DNA from: Primula veris
Taxonomy: Eukaryota > Streptophyta > Magnoliopsida > Ericales > Primulaceae
Direction of reading: 5' to 3'
DNA length: 64,000 nt
NCBI GenBank assembly: GCA_963682055.1
Contig: OY821750.1
Coordinates: 10,108,501 to 10,172,500, forward strand
This document shows positions 44,001 to 56,344 of this stretch, piece after piece. The notes beneath the pieces were generated by a model. The model was not told the origin of the DNA and did not search any database. It was given only the letters and a program-made list of their open reading frames with translations. Numbering within the stretch: the first letter of the stretch is position 1; every line of letters starts with the position of its first letter. The position numbers and the translations under genes were made by a program.

Positions 44001-46950
44001 GATGGCTAACATACTTAATTTTGCCTCCTGTATAGCTTCATCCCCTACACTCCACCGTTTATTGATGGGTTAAATTTTTTCTATTGGAAGAGTATGATGA
44101 GTATGTTGGGAAAAAATACATTTAGTGTACTGTAATACATGTTTTTAACGATTTAGCTACCATACTACCAAAATTGACAATTGACATACTGAACTATCAT
44201 AATGTTTACAATTCAGGTACCACTGTTAAATTAGTTGGATGTAAGTTAGTTTCAGTTTCCATTTTGGTCTTATTTTTTGTAAGTTGTATAAATCTAACCA
44301 TTAATTTTTTAAAATGTCTCATTTTAGTATAAATTCAAAAATATAAAATTATATCATATATATATATATATATGTATATGTATATAATACACAAACACAC
44401 ACACACACATATATATGTTATATTAATGTATGTATAAAAATATATATAATATAATGCATGTATACATATTATTGCAAATAATGTAAATTTTAGGTGATGT
44501 TTGTGTATAAAAATAAATTATAAATACTTAACAAATATATTCTATTTACAAAAAATGAATACTTTTTTGAAAAAAATAACAATTTTCTTACTGTTTTTTC
44601 ATGAAAGTATTCAGATAATGATGTGGCCTCAAATAATTTTTCCTCGAATGTCATAAATCTAAAACTTACTTTATTTTCGTTTTAGAGAAATTTAAAAAAA
44701 TTATAATTTTTTTTTTAGAAAAAAAATCAAAGAAAATTTAGTCAAATAATATGTTTTTTAAACTGACATACTTATTATGTATGTATATGTATGTGTTTTA
44801 GTAGAAATATTCTAAATTGTAATGTTTCGAAAAGATATGATTAAATTTATACAAATTAGAAAGAATATGACCAAAATGAAAAGTGAAACTAAATTTCATC
44901 TAACTAAATTAACGTCAGTACCTGAATTGTGAATATTATGATAGTTCAGTACGCCAATTGTTAACTTTGGTAGTCTGGTACCTAAATCGTTAAAAAGAAG
45001 ATAGTACAGTACACTAAATGTATTTTTTTCTTGAGTATGTTCTTGCAAAGTTACAACGTTAAACTTTGGATGACCATAAAAGTAGGATATTTTGCGCCTA
45101 CATCCGAAAACAGCGAGAAACCAATCCCCGTAGAGGACTTAGATTAGCTCAACAGAAGTCTACTCTACTAACGCCAAAGTGATGTATGCTATTATTTGTG
45201 TCGTTTCCCCTAACGAGTACAGCAAAATTTCCACATCTAAAACAGCCAAGGATATGTGGGATAAGTTAGTGGTTCAACTAAGCAAGTTAAGGATTGCAAA
45301 CTCCAACTTTTAGTGCACGAGTACGAGCTTTTTAGGATGAGTGAGGGAGAAACTATCTCCGATATGCTTGCTAGATTTACAATTATTACTAACGGACTAA
45401 TGTTTCATGGTAAGTCTTTGTCTTGTAAGGAAATGGTCTCAGAAGTGATTCGGAGTTTACCGAAAGAATGGGAACCAATGGTCACCGTAATTTAAGAGGC
45501 GCATGCACGACAGGAATACATACACTCTTGATGCATTTACGAGTTCCCTCATTATTTACAAGATCACTCTAATAGCCACAATCCAATCTCGAAAAGGAAG
45601 GAGATAGCTTTCAAAGGAACAACTTGTGACGAAAGTGATGAGCTATCCGATGACGATAAAATTCAATGAAAATCTTTCAAATCGTTAAGGAAGTACTAAA
45701 AATTACAGGCAAATGCAAACACAAAGGTAAATCGTCAAATAATTCAATTATTTCTAACGATTTTGTTTGCTATACATGTGACAAATAATGACACATGGCG
45801 AGAGATTGCGCCAAGAATCGTAATAGCAAAGGCAAGAAGAAAATAATCGCTTCAAGCTCTAGCGATAGCTCCGACCAAGATGAAGTCTCTCATCTTTCTT
45901 GTTATATGGCCATGGAAGAGAACCATGAACAAAACCGCTCATCCTCAAGCGAAAGTGACAATGATGAGGTAAAAAATTTATCTCATGATGAATTAATTCA
46001 TGTGTGTTTTCCAAAAAACTTCCTAAACTTGTAGAGAAGGTTAAATCTCTTAAAATAATAAATTCTTCTCTCAATGAAGAAATAAGATTCTTGAAAAGAG
46101 ATAAAATTGAAAATGAGTCTAATTCAAATCATCATTTTCGTTTAATGATATTGATGATGAAAAACAAGACTTGAAATATGAGAACAATACTATTGTTCTT
46201 CAAAATGAGTTTTTGAAAAACGAGAATGACTTTTTCAAAAAGAAAAACGATGAGCTTGTCATTATCGTCAAAAAACTCGAGTTAACAATCTCAAGGTTTT
46301 CCAAAGAGAAAACCGTGTTGGACGAAATTTTGAGTAGTCAAAAACATATTAATGACAAAAGCGGTTTGGGTTTCGATTGCAACACTTTTGGATCAAGAAC
46401 AACTCACTTTGTCAAATCTTCTAGCATGTCTACAACTTCTATTCCGCCTATACAAAAGTTTGTTTTTACAAAAGGAAGTATTTCAAGAGTTTTGCCAAAC
46501 CCTTGCAATGATAGAAGAGGTTTAGGTTTTCAAACTAAACCCGTTCATCAAACTTCTAAAAATTCTTATAATAAGTCATATAATTCTCGTTATGCGAAAA
46601 AGACTATGCATTGTGTACATTATAGTAGAAATGAGTATATTTCTTCTAGATGTCCGCATCATTTTCATGTAGCTAGAAACGACTTAATTTGTTTAGTTAA
46701 GACCCGTGTCACTAACAATGTCGGACCTAAAATAAATTGGGGAACAAATGACAAAACACGTGTTGTAGATATCTCCGTTCAAAAGGAGAAAATCAACAAA
46801 TGGTTGAAAAAACCGGACATAGTCGTGGAAGTCAAGAAAAGTGACTCCACCATAAAGAAGGAAGTTTCATTAATCGACAAAAGTGGAAGACACACCAACA
46901 AATGGTACCACGTACTCGGACTTGGTAACGCTCAATGCAAATGCCAATAG
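44001..46950 (+). pseudogene. gag of gag-only family A copia, interrupted and mutated
   Basis: Homologous to the gag at 1-2034. The equivalent of the start codon is ATA (near 44031) instead of ATG. The reading DGLNFFYWKSMMSMF is cut by a 925-bp MULE and resumes SMFLQSYNVKLWM. Further changes: TAG near 45145, a deletion in the KLVV...NQVKDCK region (about 45280), TAA near 45494, frame changes, and two stop codons in the zinc knuckle (C-Y-T-C-D-K-stop-stop-H-M-A-R-D-C, about 45770-45810). From 46171 a 259-codon frame stays open through the coiled coil and the second, degenerate knuckle. It ends NKWYHVLGLG, where a protease would start. Confidence 0.82.
44108..45032. mobile_element. Non-autonomous MULE (925 bp) inside copia gag
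   Basis: A perfect 9-bp duplication GAGTATGTT flanks it (44099-44107 and 45033-45041). The inverted arms are about 140 bp: GAAAAAATACATTTAGTGTACTG near both ends, then AACGATTTAG.TACCA and CTGAACTATCATAAT. The interior is A/T-rich with TA and CA microsatellites (about 44358-44415) and no coding sequence. Removing it restores the gag reading across the site. Confidence 0.92.
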
Positions 46951-47225
46951 ATAGCAGACTTGACATCACATATTTGGTACATTATACTCTATTATATTTA
47001 CATATATGTGATTATTTGGGCTATATGCATCATGATAAACATTTTTCATGTTTTGTTATTTTCTTTCAAAACCCTCCACTGGGTCCCAAATTTTTTTATT
47101 GCATTTTGATAATGTCAAAGGGGGAGAAAATTGATATTTAGAGAAAGACAATTTCTTAAAATGGGAGATATATATTTATACTTGTAAAATCATCATTAAT
47201 TTATCATAATCAAAATGGGGGAGAT

Positions 47226-48442
47226 TGTTGAACCATGAGTTCAAACGTTGATTTTGATTATAAATGTATTAATGGTTTTATTTAGTTTACAAATTCTCTA
47301 TTTGATGATATAATATTTGACCTTATACAAAAGTATAGAATGTATATTTCAGGACATAAAATGATAGAGCATTTAATAACGAAGTCAGTGGTTCAAACGA
47401 AAGTCGATTCGGAGACCGAACGAGTAAATTCGTGATAACTCACTCATGGGTCTTACAGACCCACCCGTGGGTCAATTGGACAGAACAATGAGGATTTTTT
47501 TTAGGGAACACCCACCAGTGGGTTACACAGAACCCACCAATGGGTCAAATATTTAGAACCAAGAAAAAATTCACCCACCAATGGGTCAGAAAACACCCAC
47601 TAGTGGGTCATCTGTCAGAATTAAAAAACGGCACTTTTTTAATTACCAAAAAAAGCTATTACCCAACATACTTTTCCCAAAATAAAAAGTAACGGTCATA
47701 AGCACTTTTGAACCTTTATACACACATCACTCTCTCCCTAATACCAAACTCTCTCACTCTCTTTCAACCTCCATCAATACCACAAACCCAAAACTCCATT
47801 AAAAAGTAAAAAGCTCAAAAAGGGAAAAACGAGGAGAAAGGAGATCAAGCTCTAGCAACATCAAAATCTCACCAATTAGCTTATTTAAAAGCAATAAAAT
47901 AGTGAGTGTGAATAAATTATTTTAAAAAGCAAACTTATAAGCTCAATTGTAAGTGAGTGTTTGGGTAGAGTATTATTAAGCAAGTGTTAGCTTAAAAGCT
48001 CTAGGTCAAGTCATTCGGGATACTCATTGATTGGGGGGGAGTCGTTGACTCGCCTTTTGTGTACTCTTACACTTGTATCAAGATTGAATCCTCGGATAGA
48101 GGGTGAGCAAATCTATTGATTAGCTCGGTAGGATTTGTAATCTTGGAAAGAAGATTATAGTGAAATACTCGGTAAAGTTAATTCCGAGGAGAGGACGTAA
48201 GCGGGTTTGCTGAACCTCTATATATCGCGGTGTCAATCTCTCTTCCCTTACTATTTACTTACCACAACTTATTTATTTATAATTTTGCGTATACTTCAAT
48301 TTATTATTTATCATCGCATATTTATTGTCTTATATAGTTATCGAGTTATTTGGGTTGATTAGTTGCATGTAAGTTTTAATTCCGTCAAAAACACCTAAAA
48401 CCTTATTTACTCCCCTCTAACATTTAGTCACACGGGCCAACA
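47226..48442 (+). repeat. 3' LTR of family A copia (1217 bp)
   Basis: Starts TGTTGAACCATG after the purine tract AAAATGGGGGAGAT (47212-47225) and ends GGGCCAACA. It contains five to six hairpin units of the ACCCACCNNTGGGT kind at 47450-47610, in the position where the other family A LTR has a different hairpin set. Confidence 0.88.
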
Positions 48443-49638
48443 ACGTCTACTCCTTAAATAGTTCAAAACTATTATGAGGGTGGAAAAGTTGAATCACATG
48501 TGGTTAAAATTAACTGAAAGAAAACTCTTGACACCACCGATTTTGTGGCTCAATGGAAGTTTAGTACCTTTTAGTGTTTGTTTTGATATATAATTGAGCC
48601 TTTGTAGCTCATCTGGATTATGTATTTTTCCATTTGGACCATACTTTTGGATTATGATTTCTCTGTTTTGAAATTTCTCGATATAATTTAAAGTAATTTT
48701 GAGCGATTTACTTTGTAAATGTGATCGACTTTAAATTATGAAACTTTAGAAAATACTTGTTGGGTAGTTGGTTGTCTGGAAATAGTGGGTAACAGTGTAC
48801 GACATAATTTCATCAACTACTTGCCTAAAAAATCCTCGGTGACAACAATTTTGGACATGTCGTTCCAAATCAAAATATTTGATAAAAGCAAAATTGATCT
48901 GCCAAAAATGAGGCCTTATACTCCAGGTCATGTTGTATCTTGTTGAGTAATAAGATATTTGAGAAAAACAGTGATATCTGGTAATAGCTCATGAAAGAAT
49001 TGATATTTCTTTACACAAGATCCACTCAATACGACCAAAAGCGTATTCTTGAGGAGTTGAAATGTCTTTAAAGTGGTTTCAACCATGTTTTTCAAAGGAT
49101 TTAAAAGTTACCTTATCATTCTCCTGTCATCGATTGATAAAAGGTCTTAGATGTCGTGACATGATTGTCTATATTATCATTCACCTGTCGTCGATCGACA
49201 AGAGCATTTGGACATTGTGGCAATGACCAGATGAGATATTCCTGGGTCAAAAGACGATGCTTGATTTATAATCACATCGCATTTGGATCCTTCTTGAGGA
49301 GATATTTCGTGATTAGTCCGAAATTCACATGTCATTAATGCCTTATTTGAAAGACAAGTATGTGTAAAAGATTACGAAAATGGACTCGTAGAATTCTTGG
49401 AAAGAATTGAAGGAGTTATTATGGACTTATCCAACCATAAGATGGACAATTAAAAATTTATGGTTGTTGATGCATCAACAATATGATGACATGATTATTG
49501 TTGTCCACAAGAAATGCAGCACTTCCCCAACTGCTACTCTAATCATTAAGTTGAGACCTCATGATCCGGATTATCTTAATAAGTCCAGCTGACTTGATAA
49601 TGCCATAAAGTTTACATCAAAATTTCGATGAGTATTAC

Positions 49639-50007
49639 ATGAGTTTGGGAACTGAAATTGAAAATCCGGTTGATTATGTTCATACCCAAAATGGACTTAT
49701 GGAAAGTTTGATCATGCAGTTGCAAATATTTTTTTGCATTATTTTTGGTTTGCGCACCAAATTTTCTATTTCTGTGTGGGGTTATAATGTATTGCGTATT
49801 GCTGCATTGGTCCATCTGAGTCCCATAGCCAGTCAAATACTAAATGTGTACCAGTTGGTTACTGGTTATGAGCTAGATGTCTTAGAACATGTGTTTGAGT
49901 GCTTAATTAATATTTTGATTGAGCCGCTAAAACATTCAAAATATGGATCTCTGGAAATCGGGATATACGTCGATTATGTATCCAATGCCTATCATTTGAT
50001 AGTTTAA
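49639..50007 (+). pseudogene. Integrase C-terminal fragment of decayed copia
   Basis: A 122-codon open piece retaining the copia integrase words after the catalytic core (HTQNGLMESLIMQLQI, SVWGYNVLRIAALVHL, LGTGYEL-type). It has no start of its own and is surrounded by stops. Confidence 0.65.
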
Positions 50008-51949
50008 CCTTGTCAAGCGATCTCTTTATCGCATGACATGCAAAAGTGATCGCTGAGACTATCTTTCCCATTGTTATGGGGAGTTTTGCACATTAATGTT
50101 GATAAGGAATGACAAGAAGTAACGTGGCATAACCCACTTAGTCTTATCTTGATCCCCAAATTGCACTAAGTGATAAGTAAAAGCATAGACTCCCCTAAGT
50201 CTAGTCAAATGCCAATTGCATTGAATGACTTTATGAGATGTCACGAGATCATTTATAACTGCTGCAAATATGCTTGCAAGGAAAGACGTCCATGTTGGAC
50301 GCCGTGTTCCTATCAAAACACGTTGATTCGACCGAACTCACCAACCAAATGCCGTGTCCAGTCTGTCGTCCTTCCCGAGTAATGAGGAATTTGACCGATC
50401 CTTAATTCGCTCAACCCCTGAATAGGTCAACTGAAACTCGTTTGTCGTATGAGATTATAAAGGATCAATAAGATGTGTGATTCCTACTCATCCTAAAAAT
50501 CTCGAAGTATCTGTCGATCATGATATCTTAGACGATATTGATGCAAAACAAAACTGTCATAGATGCTTGTTCATATATTCGGTGTCGACTGATAATATAA
50601 GAAAATGATGATAGGGAACCACATATTGTTATCTGTAGTCAACGAAAAATAGACTGTCCTAATGAAAACTGACATTCTAAGTCAAATTCCTAAGCGAAAC
50701 GAAGCGTGTCTGGACCTTTCGTTCCAATACCACCAATGCTAAATGAGTTTGTTTATTTGGTTATTCGTAAGGAAGCGTAATAAGAATAATGAGAATGTAC
50801 ATTGCTCGCCTAGTTGCGCAAGGCTTCTCCACACCTTGGAATTGATTACGAGATGAATCATTTCCTCATAATTGACATTATACGTTCCACTACCTATTCA
50901 GTTTAGTAGTTTCCAGAAAACTGAGTATGCAGCTATGGATGTGGTCATGTTTTATCTCTATGGGGATCTAACAAAGAGATATAGATGAAGGTCATGTGTG
51001 ACTTAATGTGCTTGAATAAAGTAGTTACTGACCAAAGAACATGTTCTCAATTGACTGAGACGTTCACTGTATGGATTAATAGAATCCGAGCAGATTTGGT
51101 ATACCCGCCTAAGTGAGTACTTGATCATCTTGGGATACTTGAATAAGTATGATGCCCTTGCATGTTTCTAACGCATCCACTTTTAGATTTGCCTTCGAGA
51201 TGAAGGATCTTGGGAAGACACGGTAGTGTCTTGGCCTAAAGATCGAGTCCCGTAATGATAGATCTAAGTCCATAATTCTAACTACACCCGGAATGTGTTA
51301 TGACACTTTAGTCATTATGACACTTAGTCATCAGATTCTCCCATGATCGTTCGATTACTAGACATTGATATAGACCCGTTCCATTCCTGATGTGACGATG
51401 AAGAGATATCAAACTATGATGTTCACATCTAAGTACAATAAGCGCATCATTGTACTTAGTCTAATGTGCTAGGACAAACATCTTGTCTGCTGTGAATGGT
51501 ATATCTCGACACAGCATCGCGCTAACACGCTGCCATTGAAATGGCATTAAAGATATTTTTCCTTTTACCTTAAAGGTACTATGTAAAGGGGATTGTTTAT
51601 CCCATTTGTGTCATCGAGTGTACCTAGCCCCTTTGGTACTCGAATTAACGCAACCCATTTTCGTTTATACCGATATTGGTCACTTATCTGACCCGCATAA
51701 GTGATATTCTCATTATGGTTTTGTCTTTACCATCGGGAATAAGGCGATTTTATGGAGGTTTTGTAGAGACCCATACAAATCACTCTTACTTATTTGTACT
51801 GTATGAGATGACTAGAGAGTATATATGGCTTCGAGCTGAAATTATCCATATCTAAAGTACATATGCTCTATCTCACGATCTAGATGAACCAATTGTCATA
51901 TTTAATTACAAGTTGCTAGTATCGATAAAGCGAGACATGACTAGATTAT

Positions 51950-53170
51950 GCTATTTGAGCATATATCGCCGAAACAAATCTTTGTATATGAAGTACAAGA
52001 GCATCCCGTCGAATGCTCATTCTTATCCCATGCTTAGATTTTATTGCATCCTGTCGTGGGAAAGTAAAATGAAGCATAATATGAATGCTCATGGTTATTC
52101 AACTTTTGGGATTCAAAACTCTTGCACCTTGTTGTGTGCAAGTTAGGGAGAGTATCGAGAAGAATGTTTATGACTACTTAGCTGAAATCATTGCATCCAG
52201 TCGTACGCAAGTGAGCTAGAGCATCCCAATGAATTCTTGTGTTGACAAAAACTTGTCAGCGTGCTTTTGTCCTTAGATCAAGGGTTTGTCCCACTGGGTT
52301 TACCTTGGCCAGGTTTTAATGAGACACAATCAATCACAACTATCATAGTCTGTCTAAGTTATTTTGAGACATTTTATGTTCAAAATGAATACTCACACCC
52401 TGTTGAGTGCAAGTGAGTGGGAACATCCCGACGCATGCTCAACGCCATGTTGTGTGTATCATCACGTATGTTTAACACCGTGATGTGTGAAAGTAGAGAA
52501 TCCTAATGTATCTTTAGCATCCTAACGTATGTTTGGCACCCTATTACGTGAAAGTAAGAAAGAGCATCCTAACGAATGCTTAGTTGTTACTAGTTATTAT
52601 CCCTGCACCATGTCGTGTGCAAGTGAGGGGGAGCATCCTATTGTATGTTTGTGTACTCTTTTTGTCCTTAGTACAAGGATTTTTCCAACTGGATTTTCCT
52701 TGAAAAGGTTTTTAACGAGACACGTTCCCTGTTATACCTCACTCAGGATTGCCAAAATCAGGGAGAGTATCATGTCGTATACTTATTACTACTGTGTACT
52801 TTTTTGTCCTTCGACCAGAGATTTTTCCCACTAGGTTTACTCTGGCAAAGTTTTGATGAGGCATCTGTTTTGTGTTTGATCCCCTACTACTACCACTGTT
52901 GCACTCATTTTTCTTCGATTAGAGATTTTCCAATTGGGTTTGGTCTGCCAAGATTTTGATGATGCAAACTATTTTTGTGGTTAGTGACTTACATAGTATT
53001 TCGGTTTATATCATTCGGCTACACAGTTTTTTCTAGGTACCTGTTTTTTCCCACATTGGGTTTTCCAACCCTAAGATTTTTATGTGTTTGGCATTAGCGA
53101 ATGAATTTATGTTTTGACTCAGCTGCTCATCACGCTAAATGAAAACGAAGACGAAAAACTCAAGAGACAT
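51950..53170 (+). repeat. Two interleaved repeat arrays in the 3' part of decayed copia
   Basis: One motif, resembling GTCCTTAGATCAAGGGTTTG followed by TCCCACTGGGTTTACC and GGTTTTAATGAGAC, recurs at about 52268, 52668, 52805, 52910 and 53020. A second, resembling GCACCTTGTTGTGTGCAAGT and GAGCATCCCGACGAATGCTC, recurs from 51990 to 52650 and is self-complementary at its ends. Such arrays are known in the non-coding 3' part of some plant copia elements. Confidence 0.75.
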
Positions 53171-53181
53171 CCAAGGGGTAG

Positions 53182-53383
53182 TGTTGTAGGTTATTTATGG
53201 ATAGTCTTGGTTCCTACTCTTGGGCTTTAGTTGGGCTCCAAGTTAGTGTTTACCTCCATGTAAAGTCATTCACCTCTTATAAATAAAGAGTTTTAAGGGT
53301 TCTTGTATTTGACAAGTATCAATAAATAAAAGCTCTTTCGTTCTATCTCTATATTATATATTGAGTTAATACGTCACACAACA
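53182..53383 (+). repeat. 3' LTR of decayed copia (202 bp)
   Basis: Begins TGTTGTAGG after CAAGGGGTAG and ends CACACAACA. It contains TTATAAATAAAG and AATAAATAAAAG as TATA and polyadenylation-like signals. A second copy is not in the window, so the limits rest on the TG...CA ends and polypurine tract. Confidence 0.7.
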
Positions 53384-53667
53384 TACTTGATGTATTATAT
53401 ACCTTTATTGTATTTCTATCATGATGGAGAGCTATTTTTCTCATCACTTTTTTTCGGAAATTGAAAATCTGATTAAATTTTGCATTTTATTTGATTGTTT
53501 TGACTTATAGTCAGCCGGCGGAATCACCATATTGTATCGAGGTGGCTAAATATATTACGTGATTTTTTCATAGTTGCGAAACATAACATTTAAAAAATGT
53601 TACTCATAATATATCTCTACAGAAAAAGTTTTTTTTTTTTGGTAAATAAAATGATTGGGACGGCAAC

Positions 53668-54194
53668 TAGGGCTGCTAATGAACCGAGCCATTCATAAAC
53701 ATGTTCGTGTTCGGCTCGTTAAAGACTCCGCTCGTGTTTGTTCATTTACTAACGAGGCATGTCTGAACACAATAATAAGGCTCGTACACATGTTCGGCTC
53801 GTTTGAAAGCTCGTTTAATTATTTTTAATATTTTTTTCATATATATTACTGTTTATATATGTAAAATTTATCTAATATAATGTTGATGATGAATAAATAC
53901 TATTCAATTTAAGTAATAAATTTGTTTTTTAAACTAAATTTAATTAAAACTGAAATCACAATAACTAAATTTATTATTGCTTATCTTAACACTTATTTTA
54001 GCTAAGTAAAAAAGATTTTTTTATGCAAAACGATATTAAATTTGTCAAAAAACGTGTTGAAAAAAGACTCATGAACAGACTCGTGAACAACTCGTTTGTA
54101 AACGAGCCAAGTTTGAGCAACATATTAGGGCTCGTTTAGTAAACGAGCCGAGCTTGAAAATAGCAAACCTCGTATCAGCTCATTTGCAGCACTA
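53668..54194. mobile_element. Non-autonomous hAT-like element (527 bp)
   Basis: The ends TAGGGCTGCTAATGAACCGA and, inverted, TAGTGCTGCAAATGAGCTGA are flanked by 8-bp repeats ACGGCAAC/GCGGCAAC (7 of 8 matching). The interior repeats CGAGCC/GGCTCG words near both ends. No coding capacity. Confidence 0.82.
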
Positions 54195-54202
54195 GCGGCA
54201 AC

Positions 54203-55584
54203 CCCATCACCAATCTCATGTAGGGCCTCTCCCATGTTTGTAGTCGTCCTTTGCATCTCGTAAGTCCAGCCTGTAGAAACATCTATTTAAGGAAATATAA
54301 TGATCACCCTACCTACTTTGGTACCTGCTTTTCGAATTTGCCCATTACTTTTTCAGACATGTTCAAATATAATTAATAAATAGGAAGAAGCACATCGGCA
54401 AGCAAATACATTCAACAGATATCAATTCGTATATTTTCCCTATTTTCCATTTCTCGACCATCTCTAACTCTTCATGGCAGTCTCGCCTAATCTGTTCTCA
54501 CTTACAACCAACACTCTCACAAAACAAGAGTTCATAATTGTAACAACGTGTTCGGAACTATCATCAATAATATTAACATATTCCTTCCTTCCCGAAATAA
54601 ATGTCGTGCTTTGAAAACTGTGATATTTAAAAACTTAAACCAATTTCACTTAAAATTCGACAAAAAGAATCAAAAAAATTAAAAATTTCAAATAAAAACT
54701 ATTTTTTACTTATAATATGAGCTTTGTAAATTTGATATGATTTCACTACCACACATACATATTTCAAAAAATAAAAATGAAAAAGTTTACTAGGAAGGTA
54801 AACACTTATTTTGGGACGTAACAAAATGAAAAGCACAACACTTATATATTTAAAAACAATTGTGTCAAATGAAGTGTGTAGTCCAATAGTTCAGATTACT
54901 TAACTATTTTGATATTTATAATATTGGCTCAAAGTTCAAAAGTGTTAACTAACATTTTTTACGTCACTTTTCTTTAGTTTTTTCCCTGTCAATGAGCAAC
55001 AAAAAATTCGGAAAACTTTGGCCACCGAAAATACAGGGCCGTGGAAACAAAAAATTAATATTTTTGTTTGCTTTTTTATTTATTTATTTGCGCTCTTAGT
55101 GAACGGTGTAGCAAATGATCACATGATTATCACCGTTAACTAGATTGTTCTTCTTAATCATCCGATGTATTTAAATGATTGTTATATATGGACTACTATA
55201 ATAACTTTTGATCCAACGGTCATGGGTTCTTAATATGATGTGACAGTTTTTTGTCTGTTTTACTAAGTACTTAATTAGTACAAAGTTATACCTATCAAAC
55301 CGATCGAGTACTATTCAAGTTATCATATAACCTTTCAACTCAAATATCGTCAGAACACTATATTTTAACAAGTACCACCTAAAGTTGCTATCCTAAATGA
55401 TGCCATTGAGTAGATTCCATAACAACTTAAGACACTTACGTCCAAAATTTATTTGACAAACAAACATTACGTGTAAACCCAATGAGATCAATCCCTTAAT
55501 TTAATCTCACAAACAAACATGGCCTACATGGGTAGTTCTAGGCGTCTCCATAGTTAAATAAACGGCTATCAAAATAAATATATG
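54203..55584. other. Intergenic with one Stowaway-like relic (about 54585-54822)
   Basis: The left CCTTCCTTCCCGAAATAAATG and inverted right GTTACGTCCCAAAATAAGTG resemble degraded Stowaway ends. The rest shows no gene or clear repeat. Confidence 0.5.
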
Positions 55585-55710
55585 TCCAAACCCACTATAA
55601 ATACCTCATTTAACAGTATTTCTATCCATAACTTCTCATCATAGTTTAATGCAAGTTCAGGCAAGCTTTTCCTTGCTTTCCTCCCACAAAATTACTTCTA
55701 AACAGGTGAG
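55585..55710 (+). promoter_or_regulatory. Candidate distal promoter, leader exon and donor site of P450 copy 2
   Basis: CAAACCCACTATAAATACC followed by a leader-like stretch homologous to 15425-15530. A TATA element lies at about 55600. The block ends CTTCTAAACAG/GTGAGTAATT (55696-55716), a strong plant 5' splice site. The acceptor-like TGCATGGCAG at 57531-57540 lies 29 bases before the P450 ATG, so a leader intron of about 1.83 kb is inferred. Confidence 0.6.
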
Positions 55711-55716
55711 TAATTA

Positions 55717-56343
55717 AAGTGATAACCATTGGAAGCAATGACACCTCCGATAATCGTTAAATTATTATATTTTCTTAATGTATGTTACCATAGTTTATTA
55801 AAAATAATGATTTGGACACTCCTCAAAAAAATTCTCATTTTAACATTGCTGTCACTTCTCAAACTGGATCGACCCCTATTTAGATATTTTTTTCTTTGGG
55901 TACATAGCACATTTTCGGATATCGTTTTCATATTTGAGATCTATTTCTTTCTTTAACGTTGAATTGTCATTTAAAATAGCCATATAATAGAAAATTTTAG
56001 TCTGAGTTTTCATTATTTTTTATGAAATTTTTTCCTTCTTTATCAGTTGCTTCTATTGTTGTTAAGAACGTTCTCTCGGCTATGCATTTATATATTATAA
56101 ATATGCATAGCAACATGACAATACCTAGTGCAAGGTATTAGCCCCCCTATTTGATTTTCATTGAGCTAATCATTGATTAGTACATAAATAGACACTTAAT
56201 ATCTAAAAACTCACATTCTTATTTAAAAAGCTATCGGAAAATATACCTAAAAATTGGTTGTGATTTTTACCTATTACACATATACGTACGTGTTACGTAC
56301 ATGGATGGATTGATTTATCTTGAAACGATACATACCAATGGAC
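55717..56343. other. Probable leader-intron sequence, no gene
   Basis: A/T-rich. The open stretch 55729-55956 shows no family features and begins inside the inferred intron. Confidence 0.45.
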
Positions 56344-56344
56344 T

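Larger units (their letters stand above)
43185..48442 (+). mobile_element. Ty1-copia family A, gag-only element with truncated 5' LTR
   Basis: A 5' LTR remnant (43185-43939), a degraded priming site, a gag pseudogene interrupted by a MULE (44108-45032), a short 3' region with polypurine tracts, and a complete 3' LTR (47226-48442). No protease, integrase or RT follows gag. The reading ends at 46950 about where the protease motif would begin. It is thus like TR-GAG type non-autonomous elements, or a large internal deletion. The first about 460 bases of the 5' LTR are missing at the junction with the gypsy element. Confidence 0.85.
48443..53383 (+). mobile_element. Heavily decayed Ty1-copia element (5' part missing)
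   Basis: Scattered + strand readings identify it. 49639-50007 has QNGLMESL, LRTKFSISVWGY, YQLVTGYELDV and IGIYVDYVS, the end of a copia integrase. Near 50795-50860 ARLVAQGF and GIDYEMNHFL-like words come from RT. A 202-bp LTR closes it at 53182-53383. No uninterrupted coding region is left. It is preceded directly by the family A 3' LTR, which presumably inserted into it. Its 5' LTR is not in the window. Confidence 0.7.
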
